Assembly: GCA_038211295.1 (NCBI GenBank)
Contig: JBBQVS010000028.1
Location: 1 to 43,432, forward strand
Source: JBBQVS01 sp038211295
GTDB taxonomy: Bacteria > Chloroflexota > Ktedonobacteria > Ktedonobacterales > Ktedonobacteraceae
Direction: 5' to 3'
Length of the DNA: 43,432 nt
The first letter of the stretch is position 1; each line of letters begins with the position of its first letter. Under the pieces are notes generated by a model. That model saw nothing but the letters and a program-made list of their open reading frames with translations. It did no database searches and was not told where the DNA came from. Position numbers and translations under genes: made by a program. Of this stretch, positions 15,914-24,845 are shown piece after piece.

Positions 15914-16948
15914 GTGAATACAGAGCAGGTCGCACGTCTCTGCACAAATTTCGCGCTTGGTCTGCCTGTACAGGAGCCACAAGCGGTACATGGCGGGTTG
16001 TTGCATCGTATGTGGCACCTGCGAACGACGCGCGGGAGCTTCGCGGTAAAGCAACTGAACGCCGTGATTATGCGAAAAGTCGGTATCCGAGAGAGCTACC
16101 GACTCAGTGAACGTATCGCGGAAGCAATGGTTGCGCGTGATGTTCCTGCGACTCTGGCTCTTAAAGGTAACGGAGAGGGTGGAACAGTTCAGGAGATTGG
16201 TGACGCAACCTTCATTGTCTATCCGTGGGTAGATGGTGAGACGCTTTCAATCAAGGCGGTAGGGCCGAAACGTACACGTATGATTGGAACGATACTCGCG
16301 CGGATGCATAGCTTATTACGCGAGCAACCACACCTTTTCCCAGAACTTGAACCGCCAGAGTGGGAGCCATTTTCTCCTGATGAGTGGGACATGCTCACGT
16401 TTCAGGCGGCTGATAGAGATATCCCTTGGACACCACAGGTACGCCACGCCCTGCCACTTCTAAACGAGTGGAGTCGGCTAGAGGCGGAGGCGAGCACGCT
16501 ATTGCGCCGTACCTCTGTTATCAGTCATCGAGACCTTGACCAGAAAAACGTATTATGGCGTGATGCGTCTTCGCCCGTTGTGATAGATTGGGAAGCCGCG
16601 GGGCTGGTAAATCCAACAATGGATGTGGTCGGGGCCGCGCTCTCGTGGAGTGGGCAGAGTGTACAACCGCCACAAGAAGAGAGCTTTCACGCGCTCCTTG
16701 AGGGATACGTGGCAACTGGTGGAGAGATACGTGACTCCGGTCTCGTAGCGATGCATGGCGTTATCGGCAATTGGCTAGGCTGGTTGCTCTTTAACATACA
16801 TCGCTCACTTGGTGAGTCGGTTACGAGCGAAGAGGAACGGCTGCTTGGCGTGCGCGAGACAACAAGCACCCTTTCTACTCTCCGTGCGCTGGCTTCCAAC
16901 GCCGAGAAGTGGGCTGTTTGGATAGACAGGTGGACGACAACGCAGTAG
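15914..16948 (+). CDS. APH-family phosphotransferase
   Basis: 344-aa kinase-like protein of the aminoglycoside phosphotransferase/choline kinase superfamily. The Brenner-type catalytic loop is ISHRDLDQKNVLW, followed by the metal-binding VVIDWEAAG. The N-lobe contains SFAVKQLNAVIMRKV with the likely ATP-binding lysine, and FIVYPWVDGETLS forms the hinge. These proteins phosphorylate small hydroxylated molecules or drugs; the substrate cannot be read from sequence, and resistance should not be assumed. It starts at GTG 15914 behind GGAGGAG. DUF169 lies directly upstream. Confidence 0.87.
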   Translation: MNTEQVARLCTNFALGLPVQEPQAVHGGLLHRMWHLRTTRGSFAVKQLNAVIMRKVGIRESYRLSERIAEAMVARDVPATLALKGNGEGGTVQEIGDATFIVYPWVDGETLSIKAVGPKRTRMIGTILARMHSLLREQPHLFPELEPPEWEPFSPDEWDMLTFQAADRDIPWTPQVRHALPLLNEWSRLEAEASTLLRRTSVISHRDLDQKNVLWRDASSPVVIDWEAAGLVNPTMDVVGAALSWSGQSVQPPQEESFHALLEGYVATGGEIRDSGLVAMHGVIGNWLGWLLFNIHRSLGESVTSEEERLLGVRETTSTLSTLRALASNAEKWAVWIDRWTTTQ

Positions 16949-17035
16949 GCCCTATGTTAAGGAAGAGGCCAAGTAGCCGCAGGTATCTCCTTTGCGGTTA
17001 CGAAAACTATTGTATTTCTAAGAGGAGTGTGAAAT

Positions 17036-17374
17036 ATGACTATATGGCCTGTACTACTTGGTATGGAGGATATATTTGTTCTGATTGCTATAGCATTGTT
17101 TCTCCTGGTGAGACAAAGTGCAACTTTGATTATCGGTATCATTATAGCAGCAGTGCTTCTTTTATGTAACGTTTTAGTAATTAGTGGATATCGTAATTGG
17201 TTTGTACTTGCCCTCCCTTTCGCAACACTTTGGATTATTATCGTGATTGGAAGACCCTTTCTGAAACGCCCTATTTTTACGGTTGGTTCAAAAGTAGTAA
17301 TTGCTTTGCTCGTTATTGTCTGTGTAACCCTACTGGCTTCAATTATACTACTGGTACTCCTCAGACCGACTTGA
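17036..17374 (+). CDS. Unknown small membrane protein
   Basis: 112 aa, almost entirely hydrophobic, with three to four membrane segments (about residues 5-25, 28-48, 52-72 and 84-108) and very short polar loops. Not recognised. An AAGAGGAG site about 9 nt before the ATG supports the start. It lies 87 nt after the APH-type gene on the same strand and may be a weakly linked third member of that unit. Confidence 0.6.
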   Translation: MTIWPVLLGMEDIFVLIAIALFLLVRQSATLIIGIIIAAVLLLCNVLVISGYRNWFVLALPFATLWIIIVIGRPFLKRPIFTVGSKVVIALLVIVCVTLLASIILLVLLRPT

Positions 17375-17714
17375 GACATCCTTTACATGGGGTGATATGC
17401 GCGAAGCTGGCATGGAGTGCAAGGTAGCAATTCTGCTTTTGCTCTACAATACGTATCATACAGGTTTCTAGGCCGTTCTCTTCGTTCCAACTCGTCGCAG
17501 AAAACTGGCAACAGATACTCTTCTCTGCTGCCAATTTAACCCCTACCATTGTACCTTTTCATCTCAGACAAAACGGGCGAAGGTTGAGATGGTGGGCGAA
17601 AACTCGTCGCAGGAAAGCTTTACAGGTCAAATGCGTGACTCCCTTGCACTTGGTGACAGCTTCGCGTATATTGCCCCTACATGGCCCTATCTTAACTCAG
17701 GGCCTAGTACGCGT
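17375..17714. other. Intergenic region between convergent small membrane protein and orphan loop protein
   Basis: I see no convincing gene. A small inverted repeat GGCCCT/AGGGCC (17683-17704) sits right after the stop of the minus-strand gene and may help end it, but has no T-run. Long plus-strand frames continuing to 18165 are antisense shadows. Confidence 0.5.
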
Positions 17715-18302
17715 TTATCCAGCTTTCGCGCTACTTTCCGTGGTGTTTCTAAAGAGAACGATTGCCACAACAAGTGTACCGAGTAGTATCCCAATCCAAC
17801 CAAGTGTGAGTAACTGGAATATAGCGGCGTCACGCTTTTCGCTCTCGCGCAAAGAGCGACCTGCAAGTACAAACCCCGAATTCATACCCTTGAACCGTGT
17901 GACAACAATGGCACTGCGTACCGCGTCTTGCGGTTGCCAGGTAATTCTCTCCTCGCCATTCTGCCGTACAGAGTCAAAAACGCCAGAGGGTATCGTTGGC
18001 ATTTGTCCGTTTAATTGTCCAGACGAGGCAATTGGCTTGCCATTTGCATCAAAGATAACAATGTATGATGCTAAACTCGCAGCAATATTCACCTTTTCTG
18101 CTGGCACAACATCTTGGGTGGATTGTCCACTCGCTAGCTTCGCGGCGGCATCTTCTGCTAATTGAATTTGAGGGTCATTGGCGTTCTGCCTGAAATTTTG
18201 TTGCGCGGCAATGTAAACAAGCAGATAGACTCCAGTTACCGCGACTGCAACAAGAAGCCAACATTGCAAGGCGGTCTTTAGTATAGCTAAAATCTTTGTC
18301 AT
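17715..18302 (-). CDS. Two-TM protein with extracytoplasmic sensor-like loop
   Basis: 195 aa from the chosen start. One TM helix at the N-terminus (about 12-32, CWLLVAVAVTGVYLLVYIAA), an outside loop of about 120 residues, then a second TM (about 165-187, LTLGWIGILLGTLVVAIVLF) and a short tail. The loop segment YIVIFDANGKPIASSGQLNGQMPTIPSGV resembles the PAS-like fold of extracytoplasmic sensor domains, but there is no kinase, HAMP or cyclase domain. The frame is open 30 codons further, but AAAGGA before the ATG at 18302 supports this start. It may be a degenerate sensor or an accessory subunit. It diverges from deoC. Confidence 0.7.
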   Translation of the reverse strand: MTKILAILKTALQCWLLVAVAVTGVYLLVYIAAQQNFRQNANDPQIQLAEDAAAKLASGQSTQDVVPAEKVNIAASLASYIVIFDANGKPIASSGQLNGQMPTIPSGVFDSVRQNGEERITWQPQDAVRSAIVVTRFKGMNSGFVLAGRSLRESEKRDAAIFQLLTLGWIGILLGTLVVAIVLFRNTTESSAKAG

Positions 18303-18429
18303 GAGAAAGGAAATCCTTTGCAAACAGACTTGAGAGCTTTTAGTATAGAATACTACATGGTTCAGCTTTACGCTATACCTCAAATACATCAAGCAATGTC
18401 TCCGTGTGCCTTTTTCCTGTGCCTACGGC

Positions 18430-18458
18430 TTGACAAGATTGTGTTCGCGGATGAAGAT
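18430..18458 (+). promoter_or_regulatory. Candidate promoter for deoC-ALDH16 operon
   Basis: Consensus TTGACA (18430-18435), 17-nt spacer, GAAGAT (18453-18458); the -10 is weak. The -35 context TTGACAAG matches that of the rRNA promoters. About 45 nt to the start codon. Confidence 0.45.
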
Positions 18459-18503
18459 ATGAGTAACAATAGAATGTCTCAAGAAACAGCATAGGAAAAT
18501 TAC

Positions 18504-19508
18504 ATGACCACAACCAAACATCGAAGAGCACAAGCGCATGAAGAGGAACAATCGGCTATAGTTGTACGAAACCCTGGGATACCATTGAATATGGATTGGG
18601 TACGCGAGGTGCAGATCAACCGAAGCGCAGTTGAGCGGCGTGCAGCGACCCTGTCAACGCGTCGCACTGTCAAGAAAGAGTGGCAAGCAGCATGGCTGTT
18701 ACGAGCGATTACATGTATTGACCTGACAACGCTTGCGGGTGATGATACGGCGGGCAATGTCTTGCGACTATGCGCTAAGGCGCGTCAACCTGTGCGCCAG
18801 GAGCTGATGGAGGCATTGGGCATGGGGCAGTACCCGCTCAGCACTGGCGCGGTCTGTGTCTACCACAACCTTGTTCCGATAGCTGTAGAAGCATTACAAG
18901 GCTCCACAATTCCTGTTGCAGCTGTCTCGACAGGGTTTCCCGCGGGCCAAAATCCGATGACACAAAAACTAGCAGAGATTGAGGCATCGGTGCGGGCAGG
19001 TGCGAGCGAGATAGATATTGTGATTTCACGTGCTTATGTGCTCACGGGAAACTGGCAAGCACTCTACGACGAAGTAAAAGCTTTTCGTATAGCCTGTGGA
19101 GAAGCGCACATGAAAACTATTCTAGCAACACATGAGCTGGCAACATTGAACAACGTTGGTCGGGCAAGCAGAGTGTGTATGATGGCGGGTGCGGACTTCA
19201 TCAAAACATCCACTGGTAAAGAAGCTGTCAATGCGACACTTCCTGTTGGGCTGGTAATGACGCGTGCTATTCGCGAGTATCACGAACGAACGGGCTATAA
19301 AGTTGGCTTTAAGCCTGCTGGTGGTATTCGCAGCGCGAAGGCATCGCTTGATTGGCTTACGCTTATGAAGGAAGAACTGGGGAACGAGTGGCTGAGCAAT
19401 ACGCTTTTCCGCATTGGCGCAAGCGGACTGCTCTCTGATATTGAACGTCAACTCTCGTACTTTGTCACGGGCCACTACGCGGCGGCTAATCATAATCCAA
19501 TGGTCTAG
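18504..19508 (+). CDS. deoC: Deoxyribose-phosphate aldolase, eukaryote-type (long) form
   Basis: 334-aa class I aldolase splitting 2-deoxyribose 5-phosphate into glyceraldehyde 3-phosphate and acetaldehyde. The Schiff-base lysine is in GADFIKTSTGKEAVNATLPV and the second conserved lysine in GYKVGFKPAGGIRSAKASLDWL; EIDIVISRAYVLTGNW carries the active-site Asp. E. coli DeoC is about 259 aa. This protein has an N-terminal extension with NPGIPLNMDWVREVQINR and TVKKEWQAAWLL, and ends in FRIGASGLLSDIERQLSYFVTG; all three resemble human DERA from memory. The ALDH16-type gene starts 17 nt after the stop, so acetaldehyde would be passed on for oxidation. Confidence 0.95.
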   Translation: MTTTKHRRAQAHEEEQSAIVVRNPGIPLNMDWVREVQINRSAVERRAATLSTRRTVKKEWQAAWLLRAITCIDLTTLAGDDTAGNVLRLCAKARQPVRQELMEALGMGQYPLSTGAVCVYHNLVPIAVEALQGSTIPVAAVSTGFPAGQNPMTQKLAEIEASVRAGASEIDIVISRAYVLTGNWQALYDEVKAFRIACGEAHMKTILATHELATLNNVGRASRVCMMAGADFIKTSTGKEAVNATLPVGLVMTRAIREYHERTGYKVGFKPAGGIRSAKASLDWLTLMKEELGNEWLSNTLFRIGASGLLSDIERQLSYFVTGHYAAANHNPMV

Positions 19509-19524
19509 GGAAGAGAGAAAATAC

Positions 19525-21942
19525 ATGAGCATTATGGATATTTTTGAAACAATGGAGTACGGCCCCGCCCCGGAATCCGCATCACCTGCTGTAGCGTGGA
19601 TAAAAGAGCGGCAGCCATTTGGCCTTTTTATCAACAATCAATGGGTCAAACCCACGAGTGGTCGCTATATAGAAAGCATCAACCCCTCTACTGGAACGTC
19701 TTTAGCGCAGGTCGCAGCCGCTAGTAGTGAAGATGTTGATACGGCTGTCGCGGCGGCACGTCAGGCGTTCGCGGGATGGAGTACGCTTGCGGGTCACGTC
19801 CGCGCCCGCTACTTGTATGCGATTGCGCGACAAATTCAAAAACATGCGCGTCTGCTCGCAGTATTAGAGTCACTGGACAATGGTAAAGCTATTCGTGAGA
19901 CACGCGATCTAGATATTCCGCTTGTCGCGCGGCATTTTTATTATCACGCGGGCTGGGCGCAACTTATGGCGTCCGAACTGCCAAACTACCAGTCGCTTGG
20001 CGTTGTGGGGCAGATCATCCCTTGGAACTTTCCACTGCTAATGTTGGCTTGGAAGATCGCGCCCGCGCTCGCAATGGGCAATACAGTTGTGTTGAAACCA
20101 GCACGTTATACTTCGCTTTCCGCCCTGAAGTTTGCCGAGATTGTGCAGGAGATCGGTTTGCCACCGGGCGTTGTGAATATCGTCACGGGTGAGGCGTCGC
20201 AAGTTGGGGAAGCACTAGTACGGCATCCAGATGTAAACAAAATCGCTTTCACTGGTTCAACTGATGTTGGACGCAACATTCGACGTGCGACTGCGGGTTC
20301 CGGCAAAAAACTTTCATTGGAGCTTGGTGGGAAGTCCCCGTTTGTCGTGTTTGATGATGCAGACCTGGATAGCGTTGTGGAAGGCGTAGTTGACGCGATC
20401 TGGTTTAATCAGGGGCAAGTATGTTGTGCTGGCTCGCGCCTGCTCGTGCAAGAGAATATAGAGCCTATTCTAATACGCAAGTTGCGGGTGCGAATGGAAA
20501 CGTTGCGACTGGGCAACGCGCTCGACAAAACGGTAGACATGGGCGCGATTGTCTCCACAACGCAACTGCAAGAGATACAACGATTGGTAGCGCGGGGAGT
20601 CGCCGAGGGAGCGCAGCTGTGGCAGCCTTCGTGGGCGTGTCCAACAGAGGGGAGCTTTTTCCCACCGACTCTCTTCACGAATGTTTCGCCGGCAGCCTCG
20701 ATTGCACAGGTTGAAATCTTTGGGCCTGTCCTGGTTGCGATGACCTTTCGCACTCCCGAAGAAGCGGTGGCACTGGCGAACAACACGCGTTACGGTTTAG
20801 CCGCGAGCGTGTGGAGCGACAATATCAACCTCGCGCTCGATATCGCGCCTAAAATCAAGGCCGGTTCGGTCTGGATCAATTGTACCAACATGTTCGATGC
20901 CTCAAGTGGTTTTGGAGGATACCGAGAAAGCGGCTTTGGACGCGAAGGTGGTAAAGAAGGTCTGTATGAGTATGTGCGCCCAGTCTGGCAGAGCAAAGCA
21001 CCCCTCTCACCTCTTTTCAATATTCCTATAGCCGAGAATACTATATCTGAAGGGAAAGAAGATGAGAGCGCGTCCCCCAACGAAACCGGATTGCCATCGA
21101 TTGATCGCACTCCAAAGCTGTTTATTGGTGGCAAGCAGACGCGTCCCGATTCTGGTTACAGTAGAGATGTATATAATGCAAAACATCGTCATATCGGGGA
21201 AGTAGGTGAGGGCAACCGCAAAGACATTCGTAACGCGGTTGAGGCGGCCCATGCGGCACGAGGGTGGGCTGGTAGCACTCCGCACAATCGGGCGCAAATT
21301 CTCTACTACATGGCGGAGAACCTTGCGAGCCGTGAGGACGAATTCGCACGTAGAATTATGCAACAGACAAGCGGTACATACGAGGATGCGTCAGCAGAGG
21401 TGCAAGCGACTCTCGCGCGTCTCTTCAGCTATGCAGCATGGGCAGACAAGTTCGAGGGTGTAGTTCACAGACCACCAATGCGTGGCGTTGTGCTGGCGAT
21501 GTATGAGCCAATGGGAGTTATAGGTATCGCGTGTCCCGATACATACCCGTTACTTGGATGTGTCTCGCTGGTCGCGCCCGCGATTGCGATGGGTAATACC
21601 GTTGTGGTTGTGCCATCGCAACAGTCACCACTTAGCGCGACGGACTGCTATCAGGTGTTTGAGACTTCTGATTTACCGTCAGGCGTCGTCAATATTGTCA
21701 CAGGGGAGCGTGATGTGCTTAGCCAAGTGTTGGCGGAACACGATGATGTTGATGCGATGTGGTACTTTGGTTCCGCCACAGGTGTAGAACCGATAGAGTT
21801 CGCCTCGGCGGGAAATATGAAGCGTACATGGGGAAGCGGCGGACATGAGCGTGATTGGTTGGATACAATACAGGGCGAAGGTGCGGAGTTTCTACGGGCG
21901 GCTACTCAGGTGAAAAATATCTGGGTTCCTTATGGTGAGTAA
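19525..21942 (+). CDS. ALDH16-type aldehyde dehydrogenase (two ALDH domains)
   Basis: 805-aa protein with two aldehyde dehydrogenase domains in tandem, the layout of ALDH16. The first (about 20-500) is complete: GQIIPWNFPLLMLAWKIAPAL, the TGSTDVGR nucleotide loop, LELGGKSP with the general-base Glu, NQGQVCCAGSR where the first Cys aligns with the catalytic one, and EIFGPVL. The second (about 535-805) starts at FIGGKQTRPDSG and lacks the catalytic Cys and Glu motifs. The N-terminal EYGPAPES and C-terminal VKNIWVPYGE are family marks. The expected reaction is NAD-dependent oxidation of an aldehyde, probably acetaldehyde from DeoC. The ATG at 19525 has a GAAGAGAGAA site; the frame itself is open further into deoC. 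Confidence 0.93.
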   Translation: MSIMDIFETMEYGPAPESASPAVAWIKERQPFGLFINNQWVKPTSGRYIESINPSTGTSLAQVAAASSEDVDTAVAAARQAFAGWSTLAGHVRARYLYAIARQIQKHARLLAVLESLDNGKAIRETRDLDIPLVARHFYYHAGWAQLMASELPNYQSLGVVGQIIPWNFPLLMLAWKIAPALAMGNTVVLKPARYTSLSALKFAEIVQEIGLPPGVVNIVTGEASQVGEALVRHPDVNKIAFTGSTDVGRNIRRATAGSGKKLSLELGGKSPFVVFDDADLDSVVEGVVDAIWFNQGQVCCAGSRLLVQENIEPILIRKLRVRMETLRLGNALDKTVDMGAIVSTTQLQEIQRLVARGVAEGAQLWQPSWACPTEGSFFPPTLFTNVSPAASIAQVEIFGPVLVAMTFRTPEEAVALANNTRYGLAASVWSDNINLALDIAPKIKAGSVWINCTNMFDASSGFGGYRESGFGREGGKEGLYEYVRPVWQSKAPLSPLFNIPIAENTISEGKEDESASPNETGLPSIDRTPKLFIGGKQTRPDSGYSRDVYNAKHRHIGEVGEGNRKDIRNAVEAAHAARGWAGSTPHNRAQILYYMAENLASREDEFARRIMQQTSGTYEDASAEVQATLARLFSYAAWADKFEGVVHRPPMRGVVLAMYEPMGVIGIACPDTYPLLGCVSLVAPAIAMGNTVVVVPSQQSPLSATDCYQVFETSDLPSGVVNIVTGERDVLSQVLAEHDDVDAMWYFGSATGVEPIEFASAGNMKRTWGSGGHERDWLDTIQGEGAEFLRAATQVKNIWVPYGE

Positions 21943-21955
21943 TTATGCTTTTTGC

Positions 21956-21999
21956 AAGTGAAAAGTGGAAGGCGTTAGAGTGCCTTCCACTTTTCACTT
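21956..21999. terminator. Bidirectional terminator, 18-bp perfect stem
   Basis: AAGTGAAAAGTGGAAGGC (21956-21973) and its exact complement at 21982-21999 around an 8-nt loop, between the converging ALDH16 and membrane-protein genes. Confidence 0.88.
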
Positions 22000-22008
22000 A
22001 TGGAGAAG

Positions 22009-23664
22009 TTATTCTTCCTGTGCATCTTTCCACGTTGGGCCAGATGGTGGCGAAGGTCGTAGTCCAAGCACATTATTGTAGGGCCTCGCGCCCAGGCGTG
22101 ATGCGTCGGTTTGACGTGGTTGTGGCTCTGTTGTACGCACACGTGGCACAAGTGGTTGCGTAACCGGATGCGCCGCAGGTGGTGTGTTAGGTAATGGTGT
22201 GAGTTGTTGATAGGCGGCAGGTGTTGTTGGGAGCCGCTTTACACGGAGGGCGACAAGTAAGCGATTGACTTCGGTCAGTTCGACGCACGATTCTGGAATG
22301 GTAAGCGGTACACCCAGAGCTGTGCGCTCGAACGCAAGACTGAGGTCACTAACCGCCTTGGTAAGTTTCTGGGCGTACAGATTGCCCTGGCCCAGGCGTG
22401 TGAGCCGTTCCGCCATAAGGTTGAGACTTCCTGCAAGGGGAAGTAGCGCACCGTGTGTCAAGTGGGCGCGTGCTCGCATATTGCCGTTGGCGAGACTTGC
22501 CTGAACTGCCTTGAGATGTTCAATACCCTGCTCTAACTCGACATTGTAGCTGGCAAGCTGGCGGGATTGTTCTTCTATACGCGTACTGGCCCGTTCTAGT
22601 TCTTCCAATGACTCGGCTTGCCGTTGTGAGAGGCGCATGTTATCCCACAATGTGAAAATTTGGCGCGTAACGAGTAGCCCGACAACCGCGAGTGTTGAGA
22701 ACAGGAGAACAGGACGGATGGCCCTCTGGCCCGCGTCGGGTGCGAGTACATCAAGTGTCAAAGCTATGAACAGGAGTCCAAGTAGTGCATAGGGTACAAG
22801 TTGTTGTGGACTAAAGCCCAGCGTTCGTGTGTTCTGTTCCATACGCTGTTGCACAACTTCCTCGGAGGTTGCCGGAAAGAAGCGGCGGATATATGCGGCA
22901 GCCCCAATTGTCATCAAACCCAGAGGCCAACCCATATCAATCCAACTCGCCTCAACATATGTACCAGCATTGTTTTGAATGTTGAAGAAAAAATCAGACC
23001 CAATAAAGAAGCAGAAGCCTAAACCTATGACGAGCAGACTGATGCGCCGTGCGTTCGCTTGGTAGGCCCGTCCCTGACCGCGCAGAAGTAAGAACACAAC
23101 ACAGCTCAGCAAGGCCATATCAGCAGTTGGATAATAGATACCCAGGAACTTCGCGAGATTTGCCTCGCCGGGAGCTTGTGCGAGCGAGCCAAGCAGAAGA
23201 TACCAGGCAATAGCAAAGATAGACCCCATAGAAATAAGGCTATCCATCAGCAAAACAAGCCGCTTACTACGCTGGGCTGGTGGCGGCTGTAGCAGTAGCC
23301 CAACAAAGGCCAGTAGAGGAAAGAGGGTATAGCCGATATCAGCGATTGATGGAAAAGGTGTTTGACCGATAGAGATAGAGTAACGCCAGAAGCTCTCTCC
23401 CAATCCCCATAGAATAATCGAAGAACCGATAAGAAGCCAGGATATCTGCTCAAGACCTGTCCAACGTTCGACCTTCTCGCTATGCCGCATAGGAATGCTC
23501 GCACAGAAGAGCGTTAGCCCACCCCCAATAAAAGCTCCAACAAGCGGCGAGAATTGACCTACCAGGTGTGAGAACGAGCCGCCGAGGTGGAAAACAACGA
23601 CTACCATCATGCCAGCACCAATCCACGCGAGCGTTTTAATCGATCCATTAGAAAACGAGTGCAT
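22009..23664 (-). CDS. Orphan polytopic membrane protein with coiled coil and Pro-rich tail
   Basis: 551 aa, not recognised as a named family. Roughly nine or ten hydrophobic segments fill residues 8-345, for example IKTLAWIGAGMMVVVVFHLG, WLLIGSSIILWGLGESFW and LISMGSIFAIAWYLLL. A coiled coil follows (about 350-405, QAESLEELERASTRIEEQSRQLASYNVELEQGIEHL), then a helical region, then a Pro/Thr/Arg-rich tail. The layout resembles membrane sensor modules of diguanylate cyclases or histidine kinases, but no GGDEF, EAL, HisKA or ATPase domain is attached. TGTGAGG precedes the ATG. It is monocistronic and ends at the shared hairpin. A sensor working through a partner protein is an inference. Confidence 0.75.
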   Translation of the reverse strand: MHSFSNGSIKTLAWIGAGMMVVVVFHLGGSFSHLVGQFSPLVGAFIGGGLTLFCASIPMRHSEKVERWTGLEQISWLLIGSSIILWGLGESFWRYSISIGQTPFPSIADIGYTLFPLLAFVGLLLQPPPAQRSKRLVLLMDSLISMGSIFAIAWYLLLGSLAQAPGEANLAKFLGIYYPTADMALLSCVVFLLLRGQGRAYQANARRISLLVIGLGFCFFIGSDFFFNIQNNAGTYVEASWIDMGWPLGLMTIGAAAYIRRFFPATSEEVVQQRMEQNTRTLGFSPQQLVPYALLGLLFIALTLDVLAPDAGQRAIRPVLLFSTLAVVGLLVTRQIFTLWDNMRLSQRQAESLEELERASTRIEEQSRQLASYNVELEQGIEHLKAVQASLANGNMRARAHLTHGALLPLAGSLNLMAERLTRLGQGNLYAQKLTKAVSDLSLAFERTALGVPLTIPESCVELTEVNRLLVALRVKRLPTTPAAYQQLTPLPNTPPAAHPVTQPLVPRVRTTEPQPRQTDASRLGARPYNNVLGLRPSPPSGPTWKDAQEE

Positions 23665-24344
23665 AGGTACAACCTCACAAATGTTTTTTCAATAACACAC
23701 TACATTCATACAATCCTTGACCAAAGTATAAGATAAGGTACTTTTGCATTACTCCGCGTGGACTTCCATAACGTGAAACGAATCTGCGGAGCAGGGAAAG
23801 ACGACATTATTATGTCAAAACGGGGAAGTGAAAAGCTTTAAGCTTAGCAAAAGTCTTTGCCATAGACGTAAGATACGGCAGGGAGCAATAATAGTATAAT
23901 GTGTCTTATACCAGTCTTCTGTACGAGAAGAAGACATTAGGCCACAAAAAATACGCTGCTGTTACACTAGACAATACGCAAAAAATATGGTATGCTTGCA
24001 AAGGTGTTGGTTTCAGTATATATGCATAAGCACTTTGTTATGGCAACTGCACATATAAATGTAGAACATGTATGTTCCTGTACATCTAAAATTACACCAT
24101 AAAGATTGGCTACTGTTCCCCTTGTGCAAAATGAAAGATATGTAGCTCGTCAGTCAAGCTAGATATGCTTCGCACATTGGTATAATCAGTAGCCACCGCG
24201 AGAAGCTCTGTTTTTACCTGTAGAGTGTCGAATAGTGCCAGCGATAGTATCAAGAGAACTCACACAGACCAGAATGGGATGTGTTTTTTTGTGCTTTGCA
24301 AAAGCATGTATCGCACTCTTTTTATTTGTTGTGTTCCATATTTA
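23665..24344. other. Long gene-free region (680 nt)
   Basis: No supported gene or tRNA. AT-rich and rich in short inverted repeats: CTCCGC/GCGGAG (about 23752-23789), AAGCTTTAAGCTT near 23834, and GAACAT-GT-ATGTTC (24064-24077). A good -10 TATAAT occurs at 23895-23900 without a matching -35. It may hold regulatory sites or a small RNA; I cannot show either. Confidence 0.4.
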
Positions 24345-24845
24345 CTATGGCTTCTGTGGTTGCCTCCTTTGTGCTACATACATCAAGATGTACCCCGTTT
24401 CAAGAATAGAAGAAATCTCTATGCCGAACGTGCGCGTTTTAAGACGTGTTCGTGAGAGAACATTGCGAACTGGACGCATCTCCTGATCCCAGATACCTGC
24501 TTCTTGTGCTTCAAGTAGACGTTCACGGCAACGCGCGACGGCTGTTTCGGTGACACGCCCATGATTAAAGCTGGCAAGAAGCACTTCGTAAGGGCAGTAG
24601 TAAGGATGAGCTTCAAGCAACGGCATAAGAACGCTAATTTCACTGGTTGTGAATTGTTGTTCCATGAGCATTCGGGGGTAATCTTGAATGTAAGCGAGGT
24701 GCGAGAGAGTGCCAAGTGAGGTGTTCAACGCGAGCAAATGATCGGCGGGTAAAAGTCCTTGTAAAGAGAAGTGTAAGATTTCCTCATCGCTAGCCTGTGT
24801 GTAACCAACAGGAGTTTTTACTTTGCGAAGAGATATCTTTTGCAT
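24345..24845 (-). CDS. Unknown 166-aa protein
   Basis: Not recognised. Predicted mostly helical and soluble: ASDEEILHFSLQGLLPADHLLALN at the N-terminus, FTTSEISVLMPLLEAHPYYCPYEVLLASF in the middle, TETAVARCRERLLEAQEAGIWDQEMRPVRNVLSRTRLKTRTFGIEI toward the C-terminus. The spacing and the basic C-terminal region would fit a nucleic-acid-binding helical domain, but no standard helix-turn-helix is clear. An AAGGAG site sits 8 nt before the ATG, which makes a real gene likely. Gene-free stretches lie on both sides. Confidence 0.65.
   Translation of the reverse strand: MQKISLRKVKTPVGYTQASDEEILHFSLQGLLPADHLLALNTSLGTLSHLAYIQDYPRMLMEQQFTTSEISVLMPLLEAHPYYCPYEVLLASFNHGRVTETAVARCRERLLEAQEAGIWDQEMRPVRNVLSRTRLKTRTFGIEISSILETGYILMYVAQRRQPQKP

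Noticed and set aside
15914..16948. Antibiotic resistance gene
   Set aside because: The APH fold is shared by many metabolite kinases; nothing in the sequence or context shows drug modification.
17584..18165. 193-aa plus-strand frame
   Set aside because: Antisense to the two-TM sensor-like gene, which has a ribosome site, membrane segments and a foldable loop.
24064..24077. LexA-like palindrome GAACAT-GT-ATGTTC
   Set aside because: GAAC and GTTC are 6 nt apart rather than 4, and no SOS gene is close by.
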